A stretch of 64,000 bases of DNA from the NCBI GenBank assembly GCA_016808115.1, contig JAEQBH010002942.1, positions 186,001 through 250,000 on the forward strand. The letters are read 5' to 3'. Position numbers and translations under genes: made by a program. The notes below the pieces were generated by a model. The model saw only the letters and a list, made by a program, of their open reading frames with translations. It searched no databases and had not been told where the DNA came from. Source of the DNA: Tetrastigma voinierianum (taxonomy: Eukaryota; Streptophyta; Magnoliopsida; Vitales; Vitaceae). Positions within the stretch are counted from its first letter, which is position 1. Each line of letters starts with the position of its first letter. Positions 34,340 to 44,063 of this stretch are shown here, piece after piece.

Positions 34340-36050
34340 GGTCGCCACGCGAAATGCCGAGCTCGCCCATGAACCGCTGAGGAGCTCGGCCCATGCGTAT
34401 TGATGAGGGAGCTCGTCGCTGCGAATAGTCGGTGAGGCTCACCATGGAATTGGCCGAGAGTGGTTTCGCCACGAAATGCCGAGAAACCGGGCAGAGTCAT
34501 CCATGTGAACTGGTCGGGAGGAGTCAATGTGAAATGATGAGAAGTCAGAGCTCGCTCGTAGAACTCGCCGAGGAGCTCGTCGGACAGCTGGCAGAGTCAC
34601 CATGGAATCACGGAGGAGCTCGCCGCGAATAAACAGAGCTCGTCCGGTGAAGTGTGTCAGGAAGAGCCGCTGCGAACAAATAAGTGTAGAGCTGGGCCAC
34701 GCGCGAACTCGCCGAGAGCTCGTCAATGTGAAACGTCGAGCAACCGGCGTAGCTCGGCCTACGTGAACTGGAGGAGCTCGCCAAGGCGAACTGGGTAGAG
34801 CTCGCCCATGTGAACCGCCGGGAGGAGCTCGCCAAGGCGTAAATGCAGAGCCACCAGGTGAAGCGTGTCGGGAAGAGCCACAAGGCGGTCAGTGTGTAGC
34901 CCGTCCCGTGTGAACCGCCGGGAGGAGCCACGATGGAAATGCCGAAGCGGGTGTAGCTCGCCCATGTGGAACTGGAGAGCTCACTGATGTGAAATGCCGC
35001 AGAAGTAGTGAAGCCTGGCCCATGTGAACTGCCGGAAGAGTCGCGGAATATTAAATGTCAGTACTGGCAGAGCTCGCCCATGAAGGCCAGAGTCGTCTCG
35101 CGAACTGGGCACTTTACAAGGCGGTCATTGGTGAGTCACGTGAATCGTCGGGAAGAGCTCGCCAATTTGAAATATTGAAAATTTCGGGTAGAGTCTCGCC
35201 CATGAAATAAAGCATAGAGTTTGTTCGCGAATCAAGCTGAAGAGCTGTCTATGTGAATAGTGAGCTCGGGAGTGAATCGTTGTGAAGAGCTCGTCAATGT
35301 GAGTAGCAGGAACTCGTCATAGTGAATTGTCAGCAGCTAGTCGAGGAATCGTAGGAGCTCGGCTTGAGAACTATTGTGAAGAGTTCGCTAATGTGAATAG
35401 GCAGAGCTCGGGCCAGAGGAACCGCAAGCGTGAGCTCGCCAATGTGAATAGTAAGAGCTCATTCATGAATAGTCAAGTAGATTACCCGAAGTGAATCGCG
35501 TAAAGAGTCGCCACACGTTGAGGAAAGCAGGAGCTCGCCCATGTGAAGAGTCGCGTGAGCCTGGCCCATGAACCGCAGAAGAGCTCACGTAGAATAGCGG
35601 CGGGAGCCGTCCGCGAACCGGGCCGAAGAGTCACAATGTTGATAGAGGTGGGCTCACCCAGGCGAACTAGCAGGAAGAGCCTGTCAATGTAACGCTTGAG
35701 CCGGCTCGCCCGCGGAACCGGCGTGAAGAGCTCACACGTTGATAGAGGCAGAGCTCATCCAGGTGAATCGGAGGAAGAGCTCGGCTAATGTGGAATATTG
35801 AGCTGAAATGGTCTCGTGAACTGGGCAGAAGAGCTCTAATGTGAAGGTTGAGTTTGAGGCTCGTCCAAGTGAATCGCAGGAAGAGCCAATGTCGAGGGAA
35901 GGCAGGAGCTCGCTCGTGAACCGGCGAAGAGTTGCCATCGTGAATAGAGAGCTGAGTTCGCCCAAGTGAACTGGCCAGAAGAGTCGCCAATGTTGATAGA
36001 AGGCGAGCTCGCCCGTGAACAACCGGCCTACAGGCTCAAAGGGCCTTGGT
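34340..36050. repeat. Tandem array 2, short GAGCTCGCC-type units
   Basis: Dozens of degenerate ~22-35-bp units have the theme GAGCTCGCCCATGTGAAC or GAGCTCGCCAATGTGAAT followed by a G/A-rich spacer. Variants often differ by indels, so no single frame is kept across the array. Confidence 0.85.
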
Positions 36051-36059
36051 GGCTCTAGT

Positions 36060-37022
36060 CGAAAGTATGGCGTAACTCGAGCCGTCTCGACTTCGAGGCG
36101 CCGCGGGTCTCGGCAGTAGGTGGGCTTCGCCGAGCAATCGCATTCCCGGCAGCGGGCCCGAGTGGCGCCCGCCGAGCGGCGATGTGCCCGAGGGGCTGAA
36201 CCCACTCTCGAGGCAGCTGCACCAGGCGAGTAGATGAGCTCGTCAGAGCGAGCAACCGGGCTCCCCGGCGCTATGGCCCGAGTGTGAGCTCCACGACCGG
36301 CGACGAAATTTCGAGCTGGTCCCACCCCGAGGCAGCAGGTGGAGCCAGGGCAGAGGCAGTGGGCTCGTCGAGTGAGCAACCGACTCGCGCAGCACCGAGG
36401 GCGTTCCACCGAGCGGCGATGTAAATGAGTCGGTCCGACCCCGAGGCAATGCGGGCTCGTGCGCAGAGGTGAGCTCGCCGTGAGGAGCAACCGCCCATGG
36501 GCGCAAGGCCGAGCGGCGCTCCGTACCCAAATGGCTACGTAGCCGAAAGGGCGGCGTACTGAAAGGTCCGACTCGAGGCGCCGTGGGTCTGCAGAGTAGA
36601 TAGAGCCTGCTGTAGGGAGCAACTGGCTCCCGACGCCGTGGCTCAAGTGGCCAGCCGAATGGCGATGTAGCCGAGGGCGATGTAATGAGCCGGTCCGGGA
36701 CCCTGAGGCAGCTGCACTGTGGCCAGGTCAGGTGAGCAACTCGGTCTCGGCGATGTGGCCTTGATGCATGCCCCAGCTCGGACCACGACAGAAATGGAAA
36801 TGCATGATGCAGACTGAAATTTCTGGTCTGACTCGAGAGCTGCGGGCCTGTGGATGAGAGATGAGCTTGTTGCAGGAGCAACTGGCTCCCGGCATTGTAT
36901 TTCGTATGCTCGAAATGAATGGCACTTGATGTATCCGAGTGGCGAAGTGTAGCTCAGCCGGTCTGACTCAGCAGCTGTGGTCTCGTGGCAGAGAGTAGAT
37001 GAGCTCAAGCAGTGAGCAATCA
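36060..37022. repeat. Tandem array 3, ~125-bp units
   Basis: Eight GAGCAA(C/T) landmarks near 36132, 36250, 36374, 36485, 36617, 36734, 36876 and 37013 give a mean period of about 126 bp. Units share GGCTCCCGGCG, GCCGAGCGGCGATGT and GACCCCGAGGCAGC blocks. Confidence 0.85.
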
Positions 37023-37526
37023 CAAGGCTACCATTCGATTTCTAATTTTCTGGAAAAGTGCGAGCTGGTTTTTAATGCTAATTGTGGAGAGACTGGGCTG
37101 CAGCGTAATTTCCGAGCGCTTTCAATTTTATGGGATGTCGGTTTTGTTGGGCTCTATAACCCATTTCGAGATCTTTCTTCGCTTTGGCTTCTCGGGAGCG
37201 CCGAGATTATGTCGCTCATGAGCAGGGGAAGGTCATGCCTTCTCGAGCCTCGCGCTTCTCCCGCCAAGGCGTCGCCAGATTCGCCCATGAAATATTTCTA
37301 ACTCTTTGTTGGGACGTCATCAGAGGCTGAGCTTCCACCTGCTCGTGTCGACTTGCATTGCTTCTAACGTGTCGAGGCCTCGTTGTCTCATGCCGTCAAG
37401 GTGATCTTCGTGATCCTCAAGTGATTAGCTGGGCTACCCCGCCAGGTTCCAGTTTGAGACATCGAGAACTGAGAAAATCACTATGAGCTTATAAAGGAAT
37501 CACGTTCTACGCACTACGCCAATCGA

Positions 37527-38287
37527 TGATGCATTTTTTCAACCTGAATCAGCCGAGCGCGGTGGGAGGCCGCCATTGACCAAGACTACAGGGCGTGGTG
37601 AACCGAGGATGCCGGGTCATCGGCCGTAGGCGGTCGCCGCAATGTTGATCGGCGAAGTAGATCGTGCGGTGCACTCTCCTCGCAAAAACGAAGAAGGTTT
37701 CCATGAGGCCGCCCGCGCCGTCCACGCCAAGTCAGCCTTTCCGGTAGAATAAGACGTTGAAGACGAAGGTCAGACAAGAGCATGCTTAAGAGAATGCGCG
37801 CACCTTCACCTTTGGGGTACACGCATTTATACTGTATTATTCCACCAGGTCGAAGGGATTCTTTCCTATCGGACGACATTTCTGCGCTCTTATCGAACTT
37901 TATTAAGAGATATCATGAATAAAGAAATATTGAGCACTTATCCTACTTCCCTATCAGACAAGATTCGATTCGATTTATATGATAAAGAGAACATTTAATA
38001 TCCACTTTCTCTCTCAATACTTGTGATTCGATTTATAAGATAAAGACATTTATTGTGAACATCCTACTTTCCTTTATCACGAGATTTGATTTCGACGATA
38101 TGATACATTATCTTTTAACATCCACTTTCCTTATCGACGAGATTCTCCTGACTGATTCACACGCTCAATTATCCATAACCGGCCTCACTAAACGAACTCA
38201 GCCGTCACTTATAAGAGTACGTTTCAAGGTCTATCCGCTGCGCTTCTTCTTTGTGTTGGGCTCAAGGAAATTTTTCAAACCCCATCA
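37527..38287. repeat. Right terminal repeat of the array-filled element
   Basis: TGATGCATTTTTTCAACC at the start, AAACCCCATCA at the end; homologous throughout to 32415-33161 with many small indels. Confidence 0.8.
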
Positions 38288-40290
38288 AAATCAAATCAAA
38301 ATTTGGGAGTTTTTTCCTTTTTTATTTTGACATTACTGCCTACAGGGGAAAGAGGGCAGCCACTTGCCAGTTTAGGTAAGATTAAAGGTAAACAATAGCA
38401 AAAGATAGAGTCACATATGAACACCTGCTTTATAATTACAACTGGGGTTCCCACTTCCCACTTCCCACTTCCCACTTCCCACTTCCTACAGTAGTAGTAG
38501 CAATGGAAATAGTAGAATTTAGAGAGAGAAATGAGGAAAGGTCGGTGTTCATCAACACAAATGCGGTTTTCAGTTTTCTACATCCAATCCAGACTGGATG
38601 GGTAGAATTAGAAAGCAATGCGTGGTTACCCATTCCCGAATTTAGCATTTAAGGGCCGACGCTCAGAGCCTCCCTCCAAAGCCTGCCTTCCACTACACCC
38701 TGCCCCACATCGTGCACCTCCTTCTCTCCCATGGCTGGCCTGGCCATTAAAACGATTACTACTCTCTATATTTGAGTACTCTTCCCGTTTCCCAATTTCC
38801 ATACCAAACCACCATCCATAAATTCATAACCCTATTGTGAAAATCACACCGTTCCTCATTAATGATTCAGAATATAAATAAATTAAAAGAAACTTAGACT
38901 TGGAAAATGACTATCTTGTGTCATTTTCATATATTCATGTAGAATTAAGGGCATATCCTGATTCTCTATTTGTTGGGATAAGGTGTATAATCTAGTTTTG
39001 CGTGTCTTTGAAACTTTTGTTCGCTCCCAAAATACTTTTAACGTTTATTTTCATAGTTGCTTATGTTTATCCATTAGAAAAAGTCACTACTGAGTTGAAA
39101 ACTCTTATATGTATGGGATATTTAATGGTAATTTGTCCATATATGTACTTTTCTAACAGTAAGGGCATGACCGAATTAAAAAGGTACACGATCAAAAGTA
39201 TTTAAATGTGGAAAAAAGTTTATGGGCAAAATAAGACACACTCAAAACTTAAGGGCACTTGTACATCTTTTATCTTTTTATTTGTTCTGCATGCAGTAGG
39301 AATTAAGATCATGCATTAGGAATTAAAGTGAGTGGTCACTGGATCATGTTTAAATGCAACATAAATGATAATCTGATTAAAAGTTTTAACTTAAATATCG
39401 TGTAGTTATTAAGTAGAAGTTATTAGGTTTTATTTAAATCAGATTAAATATGAATATGTCTCATTTGATTTATTTATTGAAACTCAAATTTTAGATGAAT
39501 TAAAATAGTTATCATCATAATTAATAAACAACATAATTATTAATTACATCAATTTTGTTAATACAAGCAATAATCCAACAACAATTTCTAGACACAAATA
39601 TAATTCAAACATTAAATCATATCAAACGTCAAATTTACTTATAAAAAAAAAAGATTTAAACGTCAAAAGCTGTTCTAGTCTGAAAATACATTAATTGAAA
39701 CTATGAATTAAAAAATATTAAAATTTTAAAATTCTATTTATTTTTAAATATATTATAAAATTTTGTTAAAATACTTGTCTATTGAAATAAGGGATTTCTT
39801 TTAAAAAAAAAACAAGTCTAAAGAAAGTACATGATTGTGAAATTTTAAACTCATGACAAATGAAGAGTATAAAGAAAGAATGAAATTTACTCACAATAAA
39901 TACTGCCATTCTAAGAAAGAAAGGAAGAAATATGGCAGTGGCACAACTGACTACACGAGCACCACCTCACCACATGCTAACTTCCCAATCCCATGGTGCA
40001 CTAAAGTTCTAAAAATAAAAGTGTCATAATAAAGTTTCAAAATTTCAAAACGTAAAGTAAACCTTTGCCTTTGCCACAGAGCTCAGAGGCAAAACACAAA
40101 ACGCCGGAGTTCCGGATTTTGAAATTTGGAAACCTCCTGTGAACTGGCGGGAAACTGAGGAGGAAACATAGATCAATAATTCTCCCAAATCCAGTAACAC
40201 AGGAAAATGTGAATGAATTTATAAGTGAATGAAAAGTGAAAACCCCAATAAGAAGCTGCTGCTGCTGCTGCTACTGCCTACTGCCTACTG
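38288..40290. other. Intergenic region
   Basis: No gene was recognised. The stretch 38450-38486 is five CCCACTTC repeats. The stretch 38640-38820 is GC-richer with CCT/CCC runs but has no convincing gene structure. The stretch 39200-39900 is very AT-rich. The stretch 40255-40290 (CTG and CTACTGC repeats) lies in the likely 3' UTR of the minus-strand gene that ends at 40291. Confidence 0.5.
38450..38486. repeat. Five tandem CCCACTTC octamers
   Basis: Near-perfect CCCACTTC repeats. The reverse complement (GGGAAGTGGGAAGTGGGAA) occurs at about 41165-41182, on the other side of the membrane-protein gene. Confidence 0.9.
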
Positions 40291-40830
40291 CTAGCTTCTT
40301 CCTCTTCTAGCATCCAAAACCAAATGTTGCCTAAACATTGTAATGAAAGCTTCCACCCTCTCGTTCAGTTCCTCCTTCGATAACCCACGAGTATCTGCAT
40401 CTGCTGCTGCTTCTTCATTTACTCTCTCTGCTTCATCGCTACTGCTTCTTAGTTCATTTCCCACTTCTGCTACTCCAGATGGTCTACATTGTTTCCTTCT
40501 CTTCTTCATCTCCTTTTCCGCTACTTCTACGCTGCTATTAGTATTAGTATTAGTATTATTAGTGTTATCGCTACTTTCTTTGGTTTCTTCATCTTCGCTT
40601 GCGGTGGCGGAGGAGCGTGCTGATGTGAAGACGATGGCCAAGAGGACAAGGTTGAGGGCGAGGAACACCCACGCGCGCCACTGCTCCACAAGGCAAACCA
40701 TGACGGCCCGTTTCAGCCACGCGATCAGAAGAGCCGTTCCCGCCGTCAACAACACCGTCTGTGTCCTATCGTCTCCGTGCTTCATTTCTACGGTTACCCT
40801 CTGCACCTCTTCTCTTTTTTCCTCTTCCAT
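40291..40830 (-). CDS. Small two-helix membrane protein, plant family of unknown function
   Basis: This is a single-exon frame of 179 aa from the ATG at 40830 (MEEEKREEVQRVTVEMKHGD). An upstream in-frame ATG at 40908 would add 26 residues of unremarkable sequence, so the shorter start is preferred. Two adjacent hydrophobic helices are predicted by eye at residues ~25-45 (TVLLTAGTALLIAWL) and ~52-71 (AWVFLALNLVLLAIVFTSA). A disordered acidic/Asn-Thr-rich linker (NTNNTNTNTNSS) and a basic KKRRKQ follow. The C-terminus LSKEELNERVEAFITMFRQH resembles the short helix at the end of DUF761-type plant proteins (EELN.RVE.FI..F). The protein is probably an integral membrane protein; its function is unknown. 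The opposite-strand frame at 40343-40852 is a mirror of this gene. Confidence 0.8.
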   Translation of the reverse strand: MEEEKREEVQRVTVEMKHGDDRTQTVLLTAGTALLIAWLKRAVMVCLVEQWRAWVFLALNLVLLAIVFTSARSSATASEDEETKESSDNTNNTNTNTNSSVEVAEKEMKKRRKQCRPSGVAEVGNELRSSSDEAERVNEEAAADADTRGLSKEELNERVEAFITMFRQHLVLDARRGRS

Positions 40831-41650
40831 TTCTCCTTGTATGTGTCTATGAAGAACGAAGAACGTATCGTTTTGGGAGGTTTTTATCGATGTTGGAAAC
40901 AAGACCACCCTTGAAATTGCATTTATTTACGGAAATACCTCTGTCAAACAACCTATCATTGCCTCGGCATTATCAGGTGCATCGCTCTGCAGCTAAACAC
41001 CGTAGGCCCCACCCCTCTCTCACCGTCAGATCATATCAAGCAGGTCAAACCCGGAAAAGGAAGGGAATGAAGGTGATGAGGTACATAGAGATTGATGGAA
41101 CGCCGAGGTAGGATTTGATGGTGAAGAGGGGTATATACGTAATTGTGAAGTAGTATTTAGCATTGGGAAGTGGGAAGTGGGAATCTAGTACTCGAGTCCG
41201 CATGACTTTATCAGAAGGAAAGCAGGTGTGCTTGCCGGAGAATGAGGGGATAGGATCATAGGAATTGGGATGAAGGGTGATGATTTTGTCTGGGGAAAAG
41301 AAGGCACGCTTTAGTCGAAAGGTAATGATCAGAGACTGACCCCACCTCTGGTGAGCGCTCTCTACCAAGGAACCAAACGGGGTCGTTTTCTTATTCTAAC
41401 TACCAAATTACCTGAATAGCCTCAGAGTTTAAAAAACATAAAAGCATTAAAAGAAAGAAAGAAGGTATTATTTTTGTTACAGACAGATACAACTCTTTTT
41501 GTTTGGTTCTTTTTAACTTTTGTTAAAAATAGAGTTTTTAAATATTTAAAAAAAAAGCATACCAATTTCAAAATTAAACTCAAAACAATTCTTCTCTCTA
41601 CTATGCCTATCTCACATGGTATAACGTTTACAGTTAAAAACATGCATGAG

Positions 41651-41935
41651 GCCATAGTGAGGGAGGTTTTGAGGTTTGAGTCTTTATAGGACAGTTTATG
41701 TATTAAAAAAAAAACTTAAAACAATTCTAAAAAATTTATTCCAAAGCCATAGTAAGGGAGGTTTTGAGGTTTGAGTCTTTATAGGACAGTTTATGTATTA
41801 AAAAAAAAACTTAAAACAATTCTAAAAAATTTATTCCGAAGCCATAGTGAGGGAGGTTTTGAGGTTTGAGTCTTTATAGGACAGTTTATGTATTAAAAAA
41901 AAAACTTAAAACAATTCTAAAAAATTTATTCCAAA
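41651..41935. repeat. Three near-identical 95-bp tandem units
   Basis: Units begin GCCATAGTGAGGGAGG (41651), GCCATAGTAAGGGAGG (41746) and GCCATAGTGAGGGAGG (41841). Each contains GGTTTGAGTCTTTATAGGAC and a run of ten A. Only one or two bases differ between units, so the duplication is recent. Confidence 0.93.
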
Positions 41936-43149
41936 ATATGGAGATTTCTTTTGATAGAACGTTTAAATTTTAAAAAAACAGGATATCCAAAAAGAAAATA
42001 CGTCTCAGGTTCAAAACATTATTTGATAAGGTTTTGATGAAAAACGTTGGATGATAGATGGGAAAGATCTCCACAACATAATATATGAGTTTATAGATGA
42101 TAGTTTAATATTAGATTCATACATTTTCATAATACGTATTATAAGAGTAGTTTCATGCATCAGATAATTTTATTTATTTGTTCTATTCTCTACTGGTTAA
42201 CCTTTTTAATATCATAAGATGTTTTGATGACATTAAAATTTTCTCTATTTCAATTAAAGTTTGATAAATAAGGGGTTTATAGTGATATTGCAATGTTTCA
42301 AATGTTCGTGTTCTACAAATCGGACCAACTACTCAAATACTGTATCAATATGAAAATCCTTTATTATCATATTTAAACCTTGAGTTAAAAATTTTGATGT
42401 TGTAAAAGAAAAATAAAAAATTGTGTTAAAATATTTAAAATTTAAAATAGAATATACGTTTTAATGCAATTTATGTCTTTTTGCCTGCTTATAAAGTCCA
42501 AGGGGTATAATTCATACCCTTTTGAAATACCAATGATCGAGTTATAATTGATTTCGGTGTAGAGCAGAAATGTTCCCAACGAGGAACAGCAAAAAGTAGA
42601 ATGCTTACATCAAAACAATTAGATTATCATCTTTACCTTAGTATACGTAATCTAGGGTCACCAATTTATGGCTGAATCCTTATAAAGAAAATAATAAATA
42701 AATAAATAAGATTCTGGTTGAATATATTTCTTTTCTTCCTTTGCTTTTCTTTTTTCTTTTTTTTTTTTTCTAAATGATATGACTTCATATTATGTAAATC
42801 TGATGAGAGTTATGATGGTTCATCTCAAAAGCAGTCTACTAAACTAGCATATACGCATATGTATTATTAGTTCAACTTCAGCCACTATCACACCCAGTAA
42901 TTAAGTGTGAGGCATGTTGTAGGTTGAAGAGAAGACATAAAAATTATGGCTGTCACTGCCACAACACAAGAACCCCAACAGAATCATAGCCGACCCATGT
43001 GTCCACTTTCTGCTTTCTAGATCCAACAAGAAAATGGTTTTTAGATTAAACTGCAGTAAAAAAGAGAAGTGAAACCTAGGCAGAATCATAACTGACCCAT
43101 ATACCCACTTTTTTGGGGATATAAACTTGTAAGATTCTATTGGATAGGA

Positions 43150-43485
43150 TATGCTCGTCAAATATTTGAATTCGAATTCGATTCGAAATTAATCGAGTTA
43201 GAGCTCGAGTGATTTGTTGAGTTTTGAGTATCACAATACTCCACTCGAGCTCTGCTCATAAATTTAATTGAGCTTTATTATTTTATTGATCAAGTCGAAT
43301 CCGTGTTGAGTTAATTTCAAGTATAATTATTTCTTACTTTTTTAATTAATTCGAATTTTATTGAATCAAGTTCGATAACTTGGTCCTTTTAATTGAGTTT
43401 GAGCAATCAGAAAAAAAAAGGAACTTTGATATAGATCGAGTTTGAGTTTTTAATCAATCGAATACCGACTACCATAACGACTTCG
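43150..43485 (+). repeat. TCGA-rich dispersed repeat, copy 2 (inverted relative to copy 1)
   Basis: Homologous to the reverse complement of 20578-20935, sharing TTTGAGTATCACAATA, TTTTATTGATCAAGTCGA and TATAATTATTTCTTA-like blocks. It is followed directly by the AT microsatellite. Confidence 0.6.
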
Positions 43486-43491
43486 GATTAC

Positions 43492-43494
<3 letters not shown>

Positions 43495-43558
<64 letters not shown>
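43495..43558. repeat. (AT)32 microsatellite
   Basis: An uninterrupted 64-bp AT dinucleotide run, likely polymorphic in length. Confidence 0.97.
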
Positions 43559-43563
<5 letters not shown>

Positions 43564-44063
43564 TATTCAATAAAATTTGGGAAATATTTTTCTTAATCAG
43601 GAAATCAATTATGAAGTTGAAAAATTACTTATAGCGTTAGGCAATAGGCAACAGGATAGAACCTATGCAAAATCACTTAAAATGGACAGTCAACTGTGAA
43701 ACGAATTTGTGAATGAAAATAGTAGCCTAAACCTCGTACTAATGTATCTAAATTCATTCAGCAATTTTAAAAGCAATTTAAAAACAGCTGATCAGACCAC
43801 TAGACATGATATGATACTAAAGAGCTAAGAGCCTTCTGGGTCAAATAACTTCTATTCAGTCAGCAGAAATTGACATTAAATAGCATGCAAAAGAATAAGG
43901 TGCTATAACACAAGTTTAGGGTTACATAAATGCTCACAACTTAAAAGAATATATTGCACATGGCTATTGATTGGGAAACCTGAGCTCTCTTATTATGCAT
44001 CCTGCTGTTCAAGGAGTTTCTTTGAAATAAGCATTTTCATCAAAACTTCTTTATTATTATTTA

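Larger units (their letters stand above)
32415..38287. mobile_element. Array-filled LTR element without gag-pol (LARD-like)
   Basis: Direct terminal repeats at 32415-33161 and 37527-38287 (747 and 761 bp) start TGATGC and end CCCCATCA, giving the short inverted ends TGATG/CATCA. They share GACCAAGACTAC.GGGCGTGG, TTAAGAGATATCATGAA, TATCCTACTTCCCTATCA and TTTTTCA.ACCCCATCA blocks. The 4.4-kb interior has no gag, protease, RT or integrase motif in any frame. It consists mainly of three successive GC-rich tandem arrays (33895-37022) bordered by unique sequence (33162-33895 and 37023-37526). No canonical PBS, polypurine tract or target duplication was found, so orientation is unresolved. Long minus-strand open frames across the arrays have low-complexity Ser/Arg/Leu-rich translations and are not taken as genes. 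Confidence 0.7.
40831..44063. other. Intergenic region
   Basis: No gene was recognised. It contains the probable promoter of the 40830 gene (40831-41400, moderate GC), a 95-bp triple repeat (41651-41935), poly-T near 42740-42770, a ~103-bp duplication (CAGAATCATA.C.GACCCAT at 42978 and 43081), a TCGA-rich repeat (43150-43485) and an AT microsatellite (43495-43558). The stretch 43560-44060 probably includes the 3' UTR of the next minus-strand gene. Confidence 0.5.

Noticed and set aside
35732..36881. Long minus-strand open frames of 304 and 212 residues
   Set aside because: They lie across GC-rich tandem arrays, overlap one another in different frames, have low-complexity Ser/Arg/Leu/Pro translations and match no known domain. 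Length is explained by the lack of stop codons in GC-rich repeats.
33895..37022. CRISPR-like repeat array
   Set aside because: Units are contiguous and degenerate without unique spacers of fixed size, in a plant nuclear context and inside LTR borders.
38618..38821. Pro/Ser-rich 67-residue frame
   Set aside because: No splice context, no domain and no codon evidence; it lies near CCCACTTC simple repeats.
40343..41111. Plus-strand frames of 169 and 116 residues
   Set aside because: The first mirrors the minus-strand membrane protein gene; the second overlaps its promoter side and has no recognisable motif.
41045..41368. 107-residue minus-strand frame
   Set aside because: It has no recognisable domain and sits directly upstream of the 40830 gene; probably chance.
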